DNA from: Nodosilinea nodulosa PCC 7104
GTDB taxonomy: Bacteria > Cyanobacteriota > Cyanobacteriia > Phormidesmidales > Phormidesmidaceae
Length of the DNA stretch: 64,000 bases
Direction: 5' to 3'
NCBI RefSeq assembly: GCF_000309385.1
Contig: NZ_JH976537.1
Span: 3,556,612 to 3,620,611 of the forward strand
Made by a program: the position numbers and the translations under genes. Of this stretch, positions 45,234-55,535 are shown piece after piece. Each line of letters begins with the position of its first letter. Position 1 is the stretch's first letter. The notes under the pieces are model-generated. The model ran no database searches. It saw only the letters and a program-made list of their open reading frames with translations, and was not told the origin of the DNA.

Positions 45234-46799
45234 ATGGGTACATGGGTCAAGGAAACCGATGAAGCTTTTTACCTGATGCAGGGAAACCAGTGGATCTCCC
45301 GCATTCAAAAGCGACCCTCCTCTGGCAATCCGAAGGAGCAGGTGCTAAACGTCGAGGGCATGCGGGACTGGTTTTTGCGGGCCGACGCCCCCCTGGCTAT
45401 GACCGTATCGGTGGGGGCGGGCGGGCCGGAGCCGGAGCAGATTGGCAGCGGCTCCTCGGGCGGCGGAACCCCACCCGAGGGAGAAACTCCTCCCCCCGAG
45501 GGCGGCGGTGGCACCGATCCCACCGATCCTGAAGAGCCAGATCCAGGAAGTGAACCGGATCCTGAACCCGTCAAGAGCATGAGCCTGCGGGTTAAGAGCA
45601 CCACCTACTTTAAGCTTCAGCCCAAACTGGCCAGCCAGCTCCCCGATGCCGAGAAGGTGCTGGTCACCAACGGCACCACCTTTGACATTCAGTACTACAT
45701 CGACGTGGGCTTAAACCACTGGAAGGTGCAGCTGCTTGATCCTACCCTGGGCGACAAAACCAACCGCACCTGGTATGTCTATACCCCAGATATCGACGTA
45801 CTGACAGGCATTCGGCTGCGGGTGATCAGCGATACCCTCTTTAAAACCGAGCCTAAAATATCGTCGCAGCTGAGCGAAGCCCAAAAGGTATTTGTCAAAA
45901 ACGGCACCCAGCTCAACCTGCTGGCCTTTAAACCCGCCGCAGGCGACCACTATGAGGTCGAACTCGCCGACGCCATTGTGGGAGCTGAAGTTAACACCAA
46001 ATGGTACGTCTACAGCCCCGACACCAAGGTAGACGGCAACCGTCAAACCCTTGAAATAAACGGCGACACCATTTTCAAATCGCGCCCCGTGCAGTCGAGC
46101 CAGCTCGCGGACGCCGAAAAAGTGCTGGTGAAAAAGGGCTCGGTATTTTTGCTGAACTCCTACGCCCAGCCCGAGAACAACCACGTGCGGGTGGCTCTAC
46201 AGGGGGCTTTTCTAGGTCCCCAAAACCTCACCTCCTGGTATGCCTACGTGCCCGACATCCAGATTTCTGGCACGGAAATTGGCAACCACCCCGGTGATCA
46301 GGGTACAGGCCAGCCGGGCAACCCAGCCGACCGAGGCATCGCGCTGAGCTTTCCTGGCTTTACGGGCACCTACTATTCCAACGATCCCATTCAGCCCAAA
46401 AACCGCTACGGGGTGCGGGGCAACTTTACCTGGGGTGAAGCCCTGCATGTCAACCGCTCCACCGGGGCCTACCGTAGGCCCGCCAACGCGGGGGTGATCT
46501 ACGGCGTTTTGCGCGTGGCCGATGTGATGGAGGAAATTCGCAAAATGTATGGCGATAAACCCCTTCAGATCAACTCCTGGTACCGCGATCCGGCCACCAA
46601 CGCGGCGGTGGGGGGTGCCTCCATGTCTCGCCACCTCTCGGGTGATGCGGTGGACTTTGTGGTGCCGGGGGTGCGGTGCTCTGATGTCTATGCCAGGCTG
46701 GATGGCTGGTGGGGCAGTCGGGGGGGGTTGGCCAGTTCGTCGGTATTTACCCACATTGATGTGCGTGGCTACAAAGCTCGCTGGAGCTACGGCTACTAA
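45234..46799 (+). CDS. M15-type peptidase with three internal repeats
   Basis: A 521-aa protein without an evident signal peptide. Residues 1-60 are a small domain and 62-113 a Gly/Pro/Glu-rich linker. Three repeats of about 72 residues follow (116-187, 193-264, 271-342; each with TxFKxxPxxxSQLxxAEKV and ending WYVYxPD). The C-terminal peptidase M15-like domain has SRHLSGDAVDF (H467, D474) and THIDVRG (H507) as zinc ligands. It may cut peptidoglycan or a related peptide. The hydrolase gene that follows overlaps it. Confidence 0.85.
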   Translation: MGTWVKETDEAFYLMQGNQWISRIQKRPSSGNPKEQVLNVEGMRDWFLRADAPLAMTVSVGAGGPEPEQIGSGSSGGGTPPEGETPPPEGGGGTDPTDPEEPDPGSEPDPEPVKSMSLRVKSTTYFKLQPKLASQLPDAEKVLVTNGTTFDIQYYIDVGLNHWKVQLLDPTLGDKTNRTWYVYTPDIDVLTGIRLRVISDTLFKTEPKISSQLSEAQKVFVKNGTQLNLLAFKPAAGDHYEVELADAIVGAEVNTKWYVYSPDTKVDGNRQTLEINGDTIFKSRPVQSSQLADAEKVLVKKGSVFLLNSYAQPENNHVRVALQGAFLGPQNLTSWYAYVPDIQISGTEIGNHPGDQGTGQPGNPADRGIALSFPGFTGTYYSNDPIQPKNRYGVRGNFTWGEALHVNRSTGAYRRPANAGVIYGVLRVADVMEEIRKMYGDKPLQINSWYRDPATNAAVGGASMSRHLSGDAVDFVVPGVRCSDVYARLDGWWGSRGGLASSSVFTHIDVRGYKARWSYGY

Positions 46800-48600
46800 A
46801 TTCACGGCCCTACGCCAAAATTTGCGTGGCCTGGGGTGGGCGAGAGCTTGCCGGGCTGCTCTGCGGTTTTTGGCCCTGCTCGCGCTGGGCCTGGGGCTAA
46901 CTCTGGGGGCAGGACCAGGCTTAGGCCAGGTGGTTTTGCCGCCTCCCGGCACCGATCTCACCCCTAATTTGGCCGACTTTCCGCTGGTGCGAACCTACGA
47001 TCTGGGCGGCAGCCACCTGGAGCAGGTGGGGGTGGAGGCGGCCTTGGCGGCGATGCCGCTGTCGCTGACCGGGGCGATCGCGCTGCCCCCCGGCCATTCC
47101 CCCGTGCCCTGGGTCGTGGTACTGCACGGTCGCCACGCCGGGTGCCACTTTCAACCCGATGCCACCAGCCAGTGGCCCTGCGCCCCAGAACCTCGCTTTG
47201 ATTTGGGCTTTGCCTACCTGGCGCAGGCGCTAGCTGAGGCTGGCTACGGTGTGCTCATTCCCGACTTGAATGCGGCCTTCAGTGAGACCTACGGGGCTAC
47301 TGCCGACAACCGTAACGAGCTAGCCGACCAGCGCAGCGGCCAAATTATCGATGCCCACATGAGCCGTCTGGCCCAGGCCGATCGCGGTGATGACCCTGGC
47401 TTTGGGCTGCCCTTGGCGGGGCGGGTTGATTTGGGGCGGCTGGCCATGGTGGGCCACTCCATGGGGGGCGGCGCAGCGGCGCTGAACGCTCTTCAGCGAC
47501 TTAACGTAGACTCGGCTGCATCGCTTCAGGCCAAAATTGCGGAGGGGCTCGGCCCGATCGCGGCTCTGGTGCTAGTTGGCCCCACCCGCAGCTACCCGAT
47601 CGCCCAGCGGCCCGATGCCTACCAGCTGCCGGATGTGCCGACAGCGGTAATCGCGGGCGGGTGCGATCGCGACATTTTTGACCTCAGCAGCCTCTACTAC
47701 GCGGAAACCGCTCGGGCGCAGCCCCGCACCAGTCCTGTGGTCGCTATGCTGCTGCCGGGGGCCAACCACAACTATTTCAGCGCCGCCGTCACCGAAGATG
47801 ACTACTACCGCAGACCCAACAATGCGCCGCTGTGCAACCCGCAGCGATCGCGCGATCGCCTGTCGCGGGTGGCTCAAGAGACATTTCTGGCCCAGTACAC
47901 CACAGCCTTCTTGCAAACGGTCTGGGCCTTTCCAGGGGATGATGTCGCCTTAGCCAGGGTGGGGCTGGCGAGCGATCGGGCGGCTCCGGCGGCACTGTGG
48001 GGACAGGCGGTGCTGACAACGCTGGTATCGCCTACTGCCCAGCGTCGCACTATCTTTGATGCCAAGGAGGCCCCCACCGCCACGCTGACCGCTGGGCTGG
48101 AGGCAGCATTCTGCCAGGCACTGTCGGATTGCCATGGCCCAGAACCGGCCTTGGGCCATGGCACCCCGCGACCCTACCCCCACTTTCCAGACCTGCTGAG
48201 CCTGGGGTGGACTACCCTCCCGCAGCAGCTGCAAGTGCCGCTGGAGAGCCTCGACGTCGGCGACTTTACCAGCCTGGCGCTGCGCCTGGCCCCCGATCCA
48301 TCCTGGCTGATGCCTCAGGGACAGCCAGCGTTTGCGGTGGTGTTGCGCGATCGCCAGGGAGGTGCCGCACGAGTCGAAATTCCGCCCACCGTGCCCGCAC
48401 TGCGGCAGTTTGAGCCTGATCCTACCCAAGGTGCCACGGCCCCCGTTTACCCGAGCGATCTCCGCATTCCCCTGGGCCAGTTTTATGGGGTAGACCTGAC
48501 CGCGTTGAGCAGCGTGGAGCTAGTGTTTGACCAAGCGCCCCAGGGTCAACTCTACCTGGCCAGCATGGAGTTTGTGGGGAGGAGTGATTTTGGATTTTAG
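46759..48600 (+). CDS. Exported alpha/beta hydrolase
   Basis: A protein of about 613 aa from the ATG at 46759, which overlaps the M15 gene by 41 bases. A signal peptide-like stretch (ALRFLALLALGLGLTLGAGPG) lies near its start. A TTG at 46822 would give a neater signal peptide, so the start is uncertain. The serine nucleophile is in GHSMGG, with HGRHAGCHFQPDA and GANHNYF as other active-site regions; a lipase, esterase or dienelactone-hydrolase-type activity is likely. The C-terminal 200 residues are a beta-rich extra domain. Confidence 0.8.
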   Translation: MCVATKLAGATATKFTALRQNLRGLGWARACRAALRFLALLALGLGLTLGAGPGLGQVVLPPPGTDLTPNLADFPLVRTYDLGGSHLEQVGVEAALAAMPLSLTGAIALPPGHSPVPWVVVLHGRHAGCHFQPDATSQWPCAPEPRFDLGFAYLAQALAEAGYGVLIPDLNAAFSETYGATADNRNELADQRSGQIIDAHMSRLAQADRGDDPGFGLPLAGRVDLGRLAMVGHSMGGGAAALNALQRLNVDSAASLQAKIAEGLGPIAALVLVGPTRSYPIAQRPDAYQLPDVPTAVIAGGCDRDIFDLSSLYYAETARAQPRTSPVVAMLLPGANHNYFSAAVTEDDYYRRPNNAPLCNPQRSRDRLSRVAQETFLAQYTTAFLQTVWAFPGDDVALARVGLASDRAAPAALWGQAVLTTLVSPTAQRRTIFDAKEAPTATLTAGLEAAFCQALSDCHGPEPALGHGTPRPYPHFPDLLSLGWTTLPQQLQVPLESLDVGDFTSLALRLAPDPSWLMPQGQPAFAVVLRDRQGGAARVEIPPTVPALRQFEPDPTQGATAPVYPSDLRIPLGQFYGVDLTALSSVELVFDQAPQGQLYLASMEFVGRSDFGF

Positions 48601-48683
48601 ATGGGCGATTTTGGATTTGGTGCAGTTCCAACGTGACAGCTTTTAGCTGCAACCGCCTCACCCTCGCAAATCCAAAATTCTCC

Positions 48684-49508
48684 CTAGGTGCCTTCAAAGC
48701 TTGGATGCCGAAACCCATAGCCCGCCGCCTTGAGCTTTTGGTTCGACACCCGCACGTTGTAGGGCCGCGCGCTGGGCTGAGACGGGTCCCACGTAACAGG
48801 GTCGAGCTGGTTGGCGGTACAGACGCGATCGATTAGCTCGCGCACGGTGGGGATTTCGTCCTGCACCAGGTTGTAGAGGCCGCTGAGGGCGTGGGTTTGG
48901 GCGAATGCGATCGCCCCCACAATGTCCTCTAAGTGCACCCAGTTGCTGGCCTCGTGCCCAGCGCCGGGGCGGGTCTGCCCGGCGGCGCGGCTGTAGATTT
49001 TGGCCAGTTCTCGCCCCGGGCCGTAGATGCCGCCGAGGCGAAAGATGCAGACGTTTCGCTCCGGCGTAGCAGCTTGCAGGAGCGTTTTTTCTGTCGCCTC
49101 CATCGTGCGCCCGTTGTCGGTGGCAGGTTTGGCGGGGTCGTCTTCGCGCACCCAGGCCCCCTCGTAGTTGCCGTAGACCGAGTAGGTGCTGGTAAAGATG
49201 ATTTGCTTCAGGCCAGGAGCCTGCTCTAAGGATTTCACCACGGTTTTGGCCGTGTTTAAGTAAACCTCTTCGTAGTTGGCCTGCCGACCGGCCCCCACGC
49301 AAATCAGCAGGGTGTCTTGGTCTTGCAGCAGGGCGGCAATTCCCTCGGCATCGGAGCCATTGACGACCTGAACCGCTGCCGCAACCTGGCGTAAGTCGTC
49401 CACGCGATCGGGGCTGGTCGTTGTGGCCGTAACGCTGATGCCCTGGCTGCTCCAGAGCTGAGCCACAGCTTTACCGACATATCCACAGCCCAAAATTGCC
49501 GCATTCAT
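48684..49508 (-). CDS. NAD-dependent epimerase/reductase (extended SDR, YeeZ-like)
   Basis: A 274-aa protein with a Rossmann start GCGYVGKAV (residues 7-15) and an SDR-like core FTSTYSVYGNYEG, where the YxxxK motif is not well kept. Similar proteins (YeeZ) are predicted nucleotide-sugar or other reductases without proven substrates. It overlaps rnc upstream by four bases (ATGA), so the two are translated together. Confidence 0.85.
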   Translation of the reverse strand: MNAAILGCGYVGKAVAQLWSSQGISVTATTTSPDRVDDLRQVAAAVQVVNGSDAEGIAALLQDQDTLLICVGAGRQANYEEVYLNTAKTVVKSLEQAPGLKQIIFTSTYSVYGNYEGAWVREDDPAKPATDNGRTMEATEKTLLQAATPERNVCIFRLGGIYGPGRELAKIYSRAAGQTRPGAGHEASNWVHLEDIVGAIAFAQTHALSGLYNLVQDEIPTVRELIDRVCTANQLDPVTWDPSQPSARPYNVRVSNQKLKAAGYGFRHPSFEGT

Positions 49509-50158
49509 GGGTTTAACCTCCTGAGAGCTTCTAGAGCTGCGTTTCTGCGGGCTTCTTTCTTGCTGCGTCCCTGGCCGATGCCGTAGCTGGTTTCGCCCAC
49601 TACCACCTCAACGGTAAATTCCTTGGCGTGGCCGGGGCCAGTATCGCCCCGGTCTCTGTATTCTGGGGATTGAGGGCCCAGGTGGGCATGGACGTACTCC
49701 TGAAATTCGCTCACCGGGTCGATGGCTGGCAGGTCTAGGACACGATCGACCAGCGGGTCAAAGATCGATTCAACGTAGCTTAAAGCCGCTGCAATACCAG
49801 CATCGAGTCGGTAAGCCCCAATCACCGCTTCAAACATATCGGCCTGGACGCTGGGGTTGTGGCGTTCGTGCTGCGCCCCAGCTCCCAATTGCATTTGGGC
49901 CGGAATGCCGAGTGCTACAGCCAGCTCAGCTAGATGCGCCCCATCCACCAGCTGGTCAGCCCGCTGCGACATTTTCCCTTCCGACATCTTGGGATAGCGG
50001 GCAAACAGCAGATCGCGCACTACAAACTCTAGAATGCTATCGCCCAAGAACTCCAGCCGCTCGTAGTCAGGGCCATCGCCAGGATGCTCGTTGGCGTAGC
50101 TGCTGTGGGTAAGCGCCTGCCGCAGCAGTGCCAGATTTTGAAATTTCGGTAGCTCCAT
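49505..50158 (-). CDS. rnc: Ribonuclease III
   Basis: A 217-aa dsRNA endonuclease that processes rRNA and structured mRNAs. The catalytic domain has the signature ERLEFLGDSILEFV with the conserved Glu and Asp and a second acidic site in VQADMFEAVIGA. The dsRNA-binding domain follows (about residues 145-217, GQGRSKKEARRNAALEAL). The ATG at 50158 is chosen; the 50188 start would overlap recF. It is divergent from recF by 17 bases and coupled to the epimerase gene downstream. Confidence 0.95.
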   Translation of the reverse strand: MELPKFQNLALLRQALTHSSYANEHPGDGPDYERLEFLGDSILEFVVRDLLFARYPKMSEGKMSQRADQLVDGAHLAELAVALGIPAQMQLGAGAQHERHNPSVQADMFEAVIGAYRLDAGIAAALSYVESIFDPLVDRVLDLPAIDPVSEFQEYVHAHLGPQSPEYRDRGDTGPGHAKEFTVEVVVGETSYGIGQGRSKKEARRNAALEALRRLNP

Positions 50159-50175
50159 AGTTCTGTGGCTGGCGG

Positions 50176-51366
50176 ATGAGCGAGGCATCGGTGCCGTCCT
50201 GTATCCTAAACCAAGTCAAGCCCCGACTCGCGCCCTTGTACCTCACCCACCTATCGCTCCGGCACTTTCGCAACTATGGCGAGCAGCAGATTGATTTTGC
50301 CGCTGCCAAGACGATTTTGGTGGGCGAAAATGCCCAGGGTAAGTCAAACCTGCTGGAGGCGGTGGAGCTGCTGGCGACGCTGAAGTCGCACCGCACCAGT
50401 CGCGATCGCGACCTCGTCCAGCAAGACCAGCCCGCTGCGCAAATTAGCGCTTCGGTTCGCAGAGATTTAGGCGTGGCCGATCTCTCCCTGGTGCTGCGCC
50501 AGGCGGGGCGGCGCACGGCCATTCTCAACGGCGAAAAGCTGCGGCGGCAGCTCGATTTTTTGGGTGCCCTCAACGCGGTGCAGTTCTCTAGCCTCGATCT
50601 CGACCTGGTGCGGGGCGGGCCGGGGGAGCGGCGCACCTGGCTCGACACGCTGCTGGTGCAGCTAGAGCCGGTCTATGCTCACATTCTCGGTCAGTACAAC
50701 CAGGTGCTGAAGCAGCGCAACGCCCTGATTAAGCAATCCTACGGCGACGACGAAGGGGAAGCTGAGCCCCCTGATGCCACCGAATTTGCCCTGTGGGATG
50801 CCCAACTGGCGGCCCTGGGGACGCGGGTGATTCGGCGGCGGGCCAGGGCGATCGCGCGGCTGGCCCCGATTGCCCGCCAGTGGCACCAGGCGATCAGCGG
50901 CCAGCGCGAAGACCTGCGCATTCACTACCAGCCCAACGTGCCGATGGAGGAAGATGACCCCCAGGTGATTCAGGCCAGCTTTTTGGAGAAGATCAAGCTG
51001 CGGGCGATCGCTGAACAGCACCAGCGCACCAGCCTGGTTGGCCCCCACCGCGACGACATCGAGTTTGCCATTAACGACACCCCCAGCCGCCAGTACGGTT
51101 CCCAGGGGCAGCAGCGCACCCTGGTGCTGGCCCTCAAGCTGGCAGAACTGCACCTGATCGATGAGGTGATCGGCGAACCGCCTCTGCTGCTGCTCGATGA
51201 CGTGCTGGCAGAATTAGACCTGAATCGCCAAAACCAGCTCCTGGAAGCAATTCAAGACCGCTTTCAAACTATTATCACCACCACCCACCTGGGTGCCTTT
51301 GGCAGCCAGTGGATGACCTCATCGCAAATTTTAACGGTTAAGGCTGGCCGCATTGAAGATAGCTAA
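50176..51366 (+). CDS. recF: DNA replication and repair protein RecF
   Basis: A 396-aa SMC-like ATPase that helps load RecA at gaps. Walker A is GENAQGKSN, the signature motif is near [18 protein letters not shown], and Walker B is [12 protein letters not shown]. The first 20 residues (before [14 protein letters not shown]) are unusual; a TTG at 50236 would give the normal N-terminus MYLTHLSL. In many bacteria recF sits near dnaA/dnaN, but here it is next to rnc. Confidence 0.95.
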   Translation: MSEASVPSCILNQVKPRLAPLYLTHLSLRHFRNYGEQQIDFAAAKTILVGENAQGKSNLLEAVELLATLKSHRTSRDRDLVQQDQPAAQISASVRRDLGVADLSLVLRQAGRRTAILNGEKLRRQLDFLGALNAVQFSSLDLDLVRGGPGERRTWLDTLLVQLEPVYAHILGQYNQVLKQRNALIKQSYGDDEGEAEPPDATEFALWDAQLAALGTRVIRRRARAIARLAPIARQWHQAISGQREDLRIHYQPNVPMEEDDPQVIQASFLEKIKLRAIAEQHQRTSLVGPHRDDIEFAINDTPSRQYGSQGQQRTLVLALKLAELHLIDEVIGEPPLLLLDDVLAELDLNRQNQLLEAIQDRFQTIITTTHLGAFGSQWMTSSQILTVKAGRIEDS

Positions 51367-51404
51367 GCCTGGTGGACTGACACAGCTTTGGCAAACATTG
51401 ATAT

Positions 51405-51498
51405 GCCTTAGGCTGGGTGGCGCAGCAGCAGAACCCAGCAGGCCCCAGACGATCGGCTAGGGACGGGTTCCACTTCGTTTCACCCAACCTGCGGTGGC
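51405..51498 (-). repeat. Inverted-repeat miniature element, family 2, copy 2
   Basis: An element of about 94 bp with imperfect terminal repeats (GCCTTAGGCTGGGTGG left, CACCCAACCTGCGGTGGC right). It shares GGTTCTGCTG and GCGCCACCCA blocks with the 28241 copy when read on the minus strand. It fills the gap between the ends of recF and mutS and may act as a transcript end for one or both. Confidence 0.65.
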
Positions 51499-51605
51499 AA
51501 TGTGTCAGGCCGTCAGGCTGAAAGCACGCTGAGAATGCAAGCATCTAGACATTTCTCAAGTCGTCACCACAACAAGCCTCAATCGTGTGGATTTAACCTG
51601 GAGAA

Positions 51606-54290
51606 TCACATCTTGCCAAATAGATCCATCTGTTCTGCAGGGTCATAGGCACCTGGCAACTCTTTCCCTCGGCGCCTAGGTTTGCTGGGCTTCGGCATTT
51701 CTCCCCGCAGCCCCACGGCGATCGTGCTGTTGCGTTCGATCTCGCGCATGACGTCGCGGGCGCGCTGAATGACCGAGGTGGGTAGCCCTGCCAGCCGCCC
51801 CGCTTCGATGCCGTAGGATTTATCGGCTCCGCCGGGCTGTACCTGGTGCAAAAAGATAATCTGGTCGGGCATCTCTTTGACCGTGACCTGGTAGTTGGCC
51901 ACATTGGGAATCAGCGCCGCCAGCTCGTTTAGCTCGTGGTAGTGGGTAGCGAAGATGGTGCGAGCCTGAATCTCCACGGCCAGGTGCTCGGCCACGGCCC
52001 AGGCGATGGAGAGGCCGTCGAAGGTGGCGGTGCCCCGGCCAATTTCATCCAGCAGCACCAGGGACCGGGGCGTGGCGTGGTTGAGAATGTTGGCGGTTTC
52101 GTTCATCTCGACCATGAAGGTGGATTGGCCCGTGGCCAGGTCGTCCACCGCGCCGACGCGGGTGAAGATGCGATCGCACACCCCCAGCCGCGCCTCCCTG
52201 GCGGGCACAAAGCTGCCCATCTGCGCCATCAGCTGGATCAGCCCCACCTGGCGCAGGTAGCAGCTCTTGCCGCTGGCGTTGGGGCCAGTGAGAATGATCA
52301 GGTCCTGGGGATGGGCGAAATCCCTGTCTGCGGGAATTGCGCCCATAAAGCTGGAGTTGGGCACGAAGAATCCAGCGGGGAGCAGCTGCTCGACCACGGG
52401 GTGGCGGCCCTCGGTGACGGCGATCGCCCGACTCTCATCCATCTCGGGGCAGCAGTAGCCCTGGAAAATGGCCACCTCCGCCAGGCCGCAGAGCACATCG
52501 GCGGCGGCAACGGCGGCGGCGACCTTGCGAATCAGCTCCACCTGCTGGCCCACCTGATCCCTGAGCTGGTTAAAGATCTCGTACTCCAGGGCGTTAATTT
52601 CAGCCTCGATATTGAACACTCTGGCCTCCCGCTCCTTGAGTTCGGGGGTGATGTAGCGCTCTTCGTTGGTGAGAGTTTGCTTGCGGATGTAGTCGTCGGG
52701 AGCCTGGTCGGCGCGGGCGCGGGAGATGCTGATGTAGTAGCCAAAGGCTTTGTTAAAGCCCACTTTGAGGGTGGAAATGCCGGTGCGCTTGCGTTCGGCG
52801 GGCTCCAGCTCGGCAATCCACTTCTGGTCATCCACCGCCTGCTGGCGCAGGTTGTCGAGCTGGGCGTTGACCCCATCGCGAATCAGGTGGCCCTCGGTGA
52901 GGTAGAGGGGCGGGGTTTCCACTAGGTGCGATCGCAGCGTTTGCCCCAGCTGCTCCAGCTCTGGCGGCACGTACTGAAGCGCTTGCAGGTAGGGTGACTT
53001 TGCCTGTTCAGCTAAGGCTGCCAGCTCGGGCAGCCGCAAAAATGATTCGGCTAGTGCAACCAGATCGCGGGCGTTGGCGGTGCCTGACCCAGCCCGACCC
53101 GCCAGCCGCTCCAGGTCGTAGATCTGCTTCAGCTTGTGCTGGAGCATCTGCCGCAGGTTGCCGTCCTGCAGCAGTTCGGTGATGGTAGCCTGTCGCGACT
53201 GGATGCCTTTGACATCCAGCAGCGGTTGCAGCAGCCAGCGGCGCAGGGTGCGCCCGCCCATGGCCGTTACGGTGCGATCGAGCGCCCAGAGCAGCGAGCC
53301 ATTGTAGGTGCCATCCCGCTGGGTCTGGGTAATCTCCAGGTTGCGGCGGGTCTGGTGGTCGATCACCAGGTAGGCAGCCAGGGTGTAGGTGCAGAGGGGC
53401 TGGAGCGGAGCCTGGACGGTCTTTTGGGTTTCTTCAACATAGTGCAGCAGGCCGCCCGCCGCCCGCACCGCCAGGGGCAGATGGTCGCAGCCCAGGCCTT
53501 CCAGCGACCTGAGCCGAAACCGCTGGAGCAGCCGCTGCCGGGCCTCGCTCTGGCTGTAGGGCCCCTGGGGCCGCAGCGTGTAGCAAAACTGGCGCGGCAG
53601 ACAGTCAGGCAGCTGGTCTGATGTATCTCCCGGCCTCAGCATGGCACCCAGACTGGGCGCATCTACCGGAAACAGCACCTCGGCGGGCTGAAGCCGCAGC
53701 AGTTCCTGGCTGAGCTGATCGAGATCTTCCCCCTGGGTGGTGAGAAACTCCCCGGTGGACACGTCTGCGTAGGCGAGACCCCAGTGGTGCCCCGCCACCA
53801 CCACCGAGGCCAAGAAATTGTTCTGGCTGGCGCTCAGCATCCCCTCTTCGATTACCGTGCCGGGGGTGATTACGCGGGTGACTTCGCGCTTGACCAGGCC
53901 CTGGGCCAGGGCGGGGTCTTCCACCTGGTCGCAGATGGCGATCGCAAAGCCCTTTTCCACCAGCAGCGTGCAGTAGCGATCGAGGGCGTGGTGGGGAATG
54001 CCCGCCAGGGGCACCCGGCCAATTGCCTTGCCCGCGTCTTTGCTGGTCAGCACCAGTTCTAGCTCGCGGGCGATCGCGATCGCATCCTGAAAAAACGTCT
54101 CAAAAAAATCCCCTACCCGATACAGCACCAGGGCATGGGGGTACTGCTCCTTCATCTCCACGTAGTGACGCATCATCGGCGTCAGGTCGTCCCAGTTGAC
54201 GGCGTGGTGGTCGGCGTAGCGCACCGTATGTTTGGCCAGTCGCTCAGGAATGGGGGGTGGGCTATCGGCAGAGGGAGTTGAACCGGGCAT
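51606..54290 (-). CDS. mutS: DNA mismatch repair protein MutS
   Basis: An 894-aa protein. The N-terminal mismatch-recognition domain has [14 protein letters not shown] (the Phe-x-Glu that stacks on mispairs). The connector and lever regions are complete. The C-terminal ATPase has Walker A GPNASGKS and Walker [17 protein letters not shown]. It is the MutS1 type. mutL is not in the window. The start is the ATG at 54290 and the N-terminal 25 residues are proline-rich. Confidence 0.97.
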   Translation of the reverse strand: MPGSTPSADSPPPIPERLAKHTVRYADHHAVNWDDLTPMMRHYVEMKEQYPHALVLYRVGDFFETFFQDAIAIARELELVLTSKDAGKAIGRVPLAGIPHHALDRYCTLLVEKGFAIAICDQVEDPALAQGLVKREVTRVITPGTVIEEGMLSASQNNFLASVVVAGHHWGLAYADVSTGEFLTTQGEDLDQLSQELLRLQPAEVLFPVDAPSLGAMLRPGDTSDQLPDCLPRQFCYTLRPQGPYSQSEARQRLLQRFRLRSLEGLGCDHLPLAVRAAGGLLHYVEETQKTVQAPLQPLCTYTLAAYLVIDHQTRRNLEITQTQRDGTYNGSLLWALDRTVTAMGGRTLRRWLLQPLLDVKGIQSRQATITELLQDGNLRQMLQHKLKQIYDLERLAGRAGSGTANARDLVALAESFLRLPELAALAEQAKSPYLQALQYVPPELEQLGQTLRSHLVETPPLYLTEGHLIRDGVNAQLDNLRQQAVDDQKWIAELEPAERKRTGISTLKVGFNKAFGYYISISRARADQAPDDYIRKQTLTNEERYITPELKEREARVFNIEAEINALEYEIFNQLRDQVGQQVELIRKVAAAVAAADVLCGLAEVAIFQGYCCPEMDESRAIAVTEGRHPVVEQLLPAGFFVPNSSFMGAIPADRDFAHPQDLIILTGPNASGKSCYLRQVGLIQLMAQMGSFVPAREARLGVCDRIFTRVGAVDDLATGQSTFMVEMNETANILNHATPRSLVLLDEIGRGTATFDGLSIAWAVAEHLAVEIQARTIFATHYHELNELAALIPNVANYQVTVKEMPDQIIFLHQVQPGGADKSYGIEAGRLAGLPTSVIQRARDVMREIERNSTIAVGLRGEMPKPSKPRRRGKELPGAYDPAEQMDLFGKM

Positions 54291-54417
54291 AGAGAAATGT
54301 GTCAGATGTTACGCACCGTTAAGCTTCGTTGCATGACCCACGACGGGTACAGGGCCTATGTTAACTTCGATATCGTTGCACATCTTCCAACTGTTGAATA
54401 CTAACGAGGTTGTTCCC

Positions 54418-54621
54418 GTGGCCCTGTCAGATCAGCTAGCTCCAGCGCTATCCGAAACCCGCGAAGACTTCTCTGAGTACGTTGCCCATTTGCAGCTTCA
54501 CATGGCCCTCCAGGCCCGCAACCTGGTGCCGTCCCTCAGCAATACCGGCGACAGCCGCCATAACCTGCTGCATCAAACCCAGGCCGATATCGAAAAATTG
54601 GTATCGCGCCAGGGGTTTTAG
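54418..54621 (+). CDS. Small hypothetical protein
   Basis: A 67-aa helical, charged protein (start GTG at 54418, with GAGG about ten bases upstream): LSDQLAPALSETREDFSEYV and a Q/A/L-rich second half. An upstream in-frame ATG at 54358 lacks a ribosome-binding site and adds a hydrophobic stretch. I do not recognise a family. A strong terminator at 54689-54730 follows, which supports a real transcript. Confidence 0.55.
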   Translation: MALSDQLAPALSETREDFSEYVAHLQLHMALQARNLVPSLSNTGDSRHNLLHQTQADIEKLVSRQGF

Positions 54622-54688
54622 AGTTGCTTTAAACTCTGAGATTTAGACTCTGAGATTGAGCTTCAGACAGTATTGTCACCAATATCGA

Positions 54689-54730
54689 ATTAGCCCTGCT
54701 GGGAAAACTCCTCAGCAGGGCTAATTTTTG
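54689..54730 (+). terminator. Intrinsic terminator after the small gene
   Basis: A 13-bp perfect stem (ATTAGCCCTGCTG and its complement) with an 11-base loop is followed by TTTTTG on the plus strand. The A/T ends of the stem also allow weak reading on the minus strand. Confidence 0.85.
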
Positions 54731-54870
54731 CGGCAGTGCAGCGAGAAAGGGTTTTTAACGACTCACAGTAATTTAAGCTGAGCGCTTTAGCCAGTTGCGG
54801 CAACCAGCGGAGATGAGAAGTCGGGATGGTAAGGCATTCATTCAGCGAAATACTCTACAGCGTGAACGCT

Positions 54871-55362
54871 TTACTCTTCCTCATCCTCGTCGTCCTCGTC
54901 CTCGTCCTCTTCTTCCTCAGATTCTTCCTCAGAAAAGAGTTCACTGACAATTTCGTCGGCTCGGTCTACGGATATTCTGAGCGCCTGGCGCAAATCATCG
55001 ATAAACTCTTGCTCGTCTTCGGGCACTTCACCGTCGGCAACCAGGACAACCAGGGCAACAATGAATGCGGCCTCTTCTATGCCTTCATCTCGAATCGTAT
55101 CTATGGCCTGGGCAACAACGGCTTCTACCCCCGATTCATTGATGAGATTGCCAATTTCAGTACCTAGGGCGGCAAAGTCCTCCTCTGTGTATTCCGAATA
55201 TAGATCGATACTGCTGACCATTTCACCCAGCGCATAGGCCTCTGCATCGCTAGATACATCGCCATCGGCAAACGCTGAGAATAGACCAATCATGGCGATC
55301 GCTAGCTCAGGGCTCAAGGCAACTTGAGCCCCTCCACCGCGCGGCAACTTGCGTTTAGGCAT
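54871..55362 (-). CDS. TerB-like protein with acidic C-terminal tail
   Basis: A 163-aa protein whose middle (residues 15-125) resembles the TerB/tellurite-resistance-type helical fold, with SPELAIAMIGLFSAFADGDVSSDAE and IVALVVLVADGEVPEDEQEFI repeats. The last 20 residues are almost all Glu/Asp (SEEESEEEEDEDEDDEDEEE). TerB-type proteins are linked to metal binding and membrane stress in other bacteria. Cyanobacterial proteins of this kind have no proven role. It is not near other ter genes. Confidence 0.78.
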   Translation of the reverse strand: MPKRKLPRGGGAQVALSPELAIAMIGLFSAFADGDVSSDAEAYALGEMVSSIDLYSEYTEEDFAALGTEIGNLINESGVEAVVAQAIDTIRDEGIEEAAFIVALVVLVADGEVPEDEQEFIDDLRQALRISVDRADEIVSELFSEEESEEEEDEDEDDEDEEE

Positions 55363-55535
55363 ATGTCTCCAATTTGTGATTGAAAGTGTGTCTGCCCCCG
55401 ACCGTTTTGCAGTTCAATCAGGTTCGCCCTCAGCATTCCCGGTGGCGGGGATGGTTGCACAGGCTGGTTTGATTTTGGGAAATTTTGGGGAGATAATTAC
55501 GTTGAGTAACAGGTTTCCGGCTGTCGCCAAGAGAC

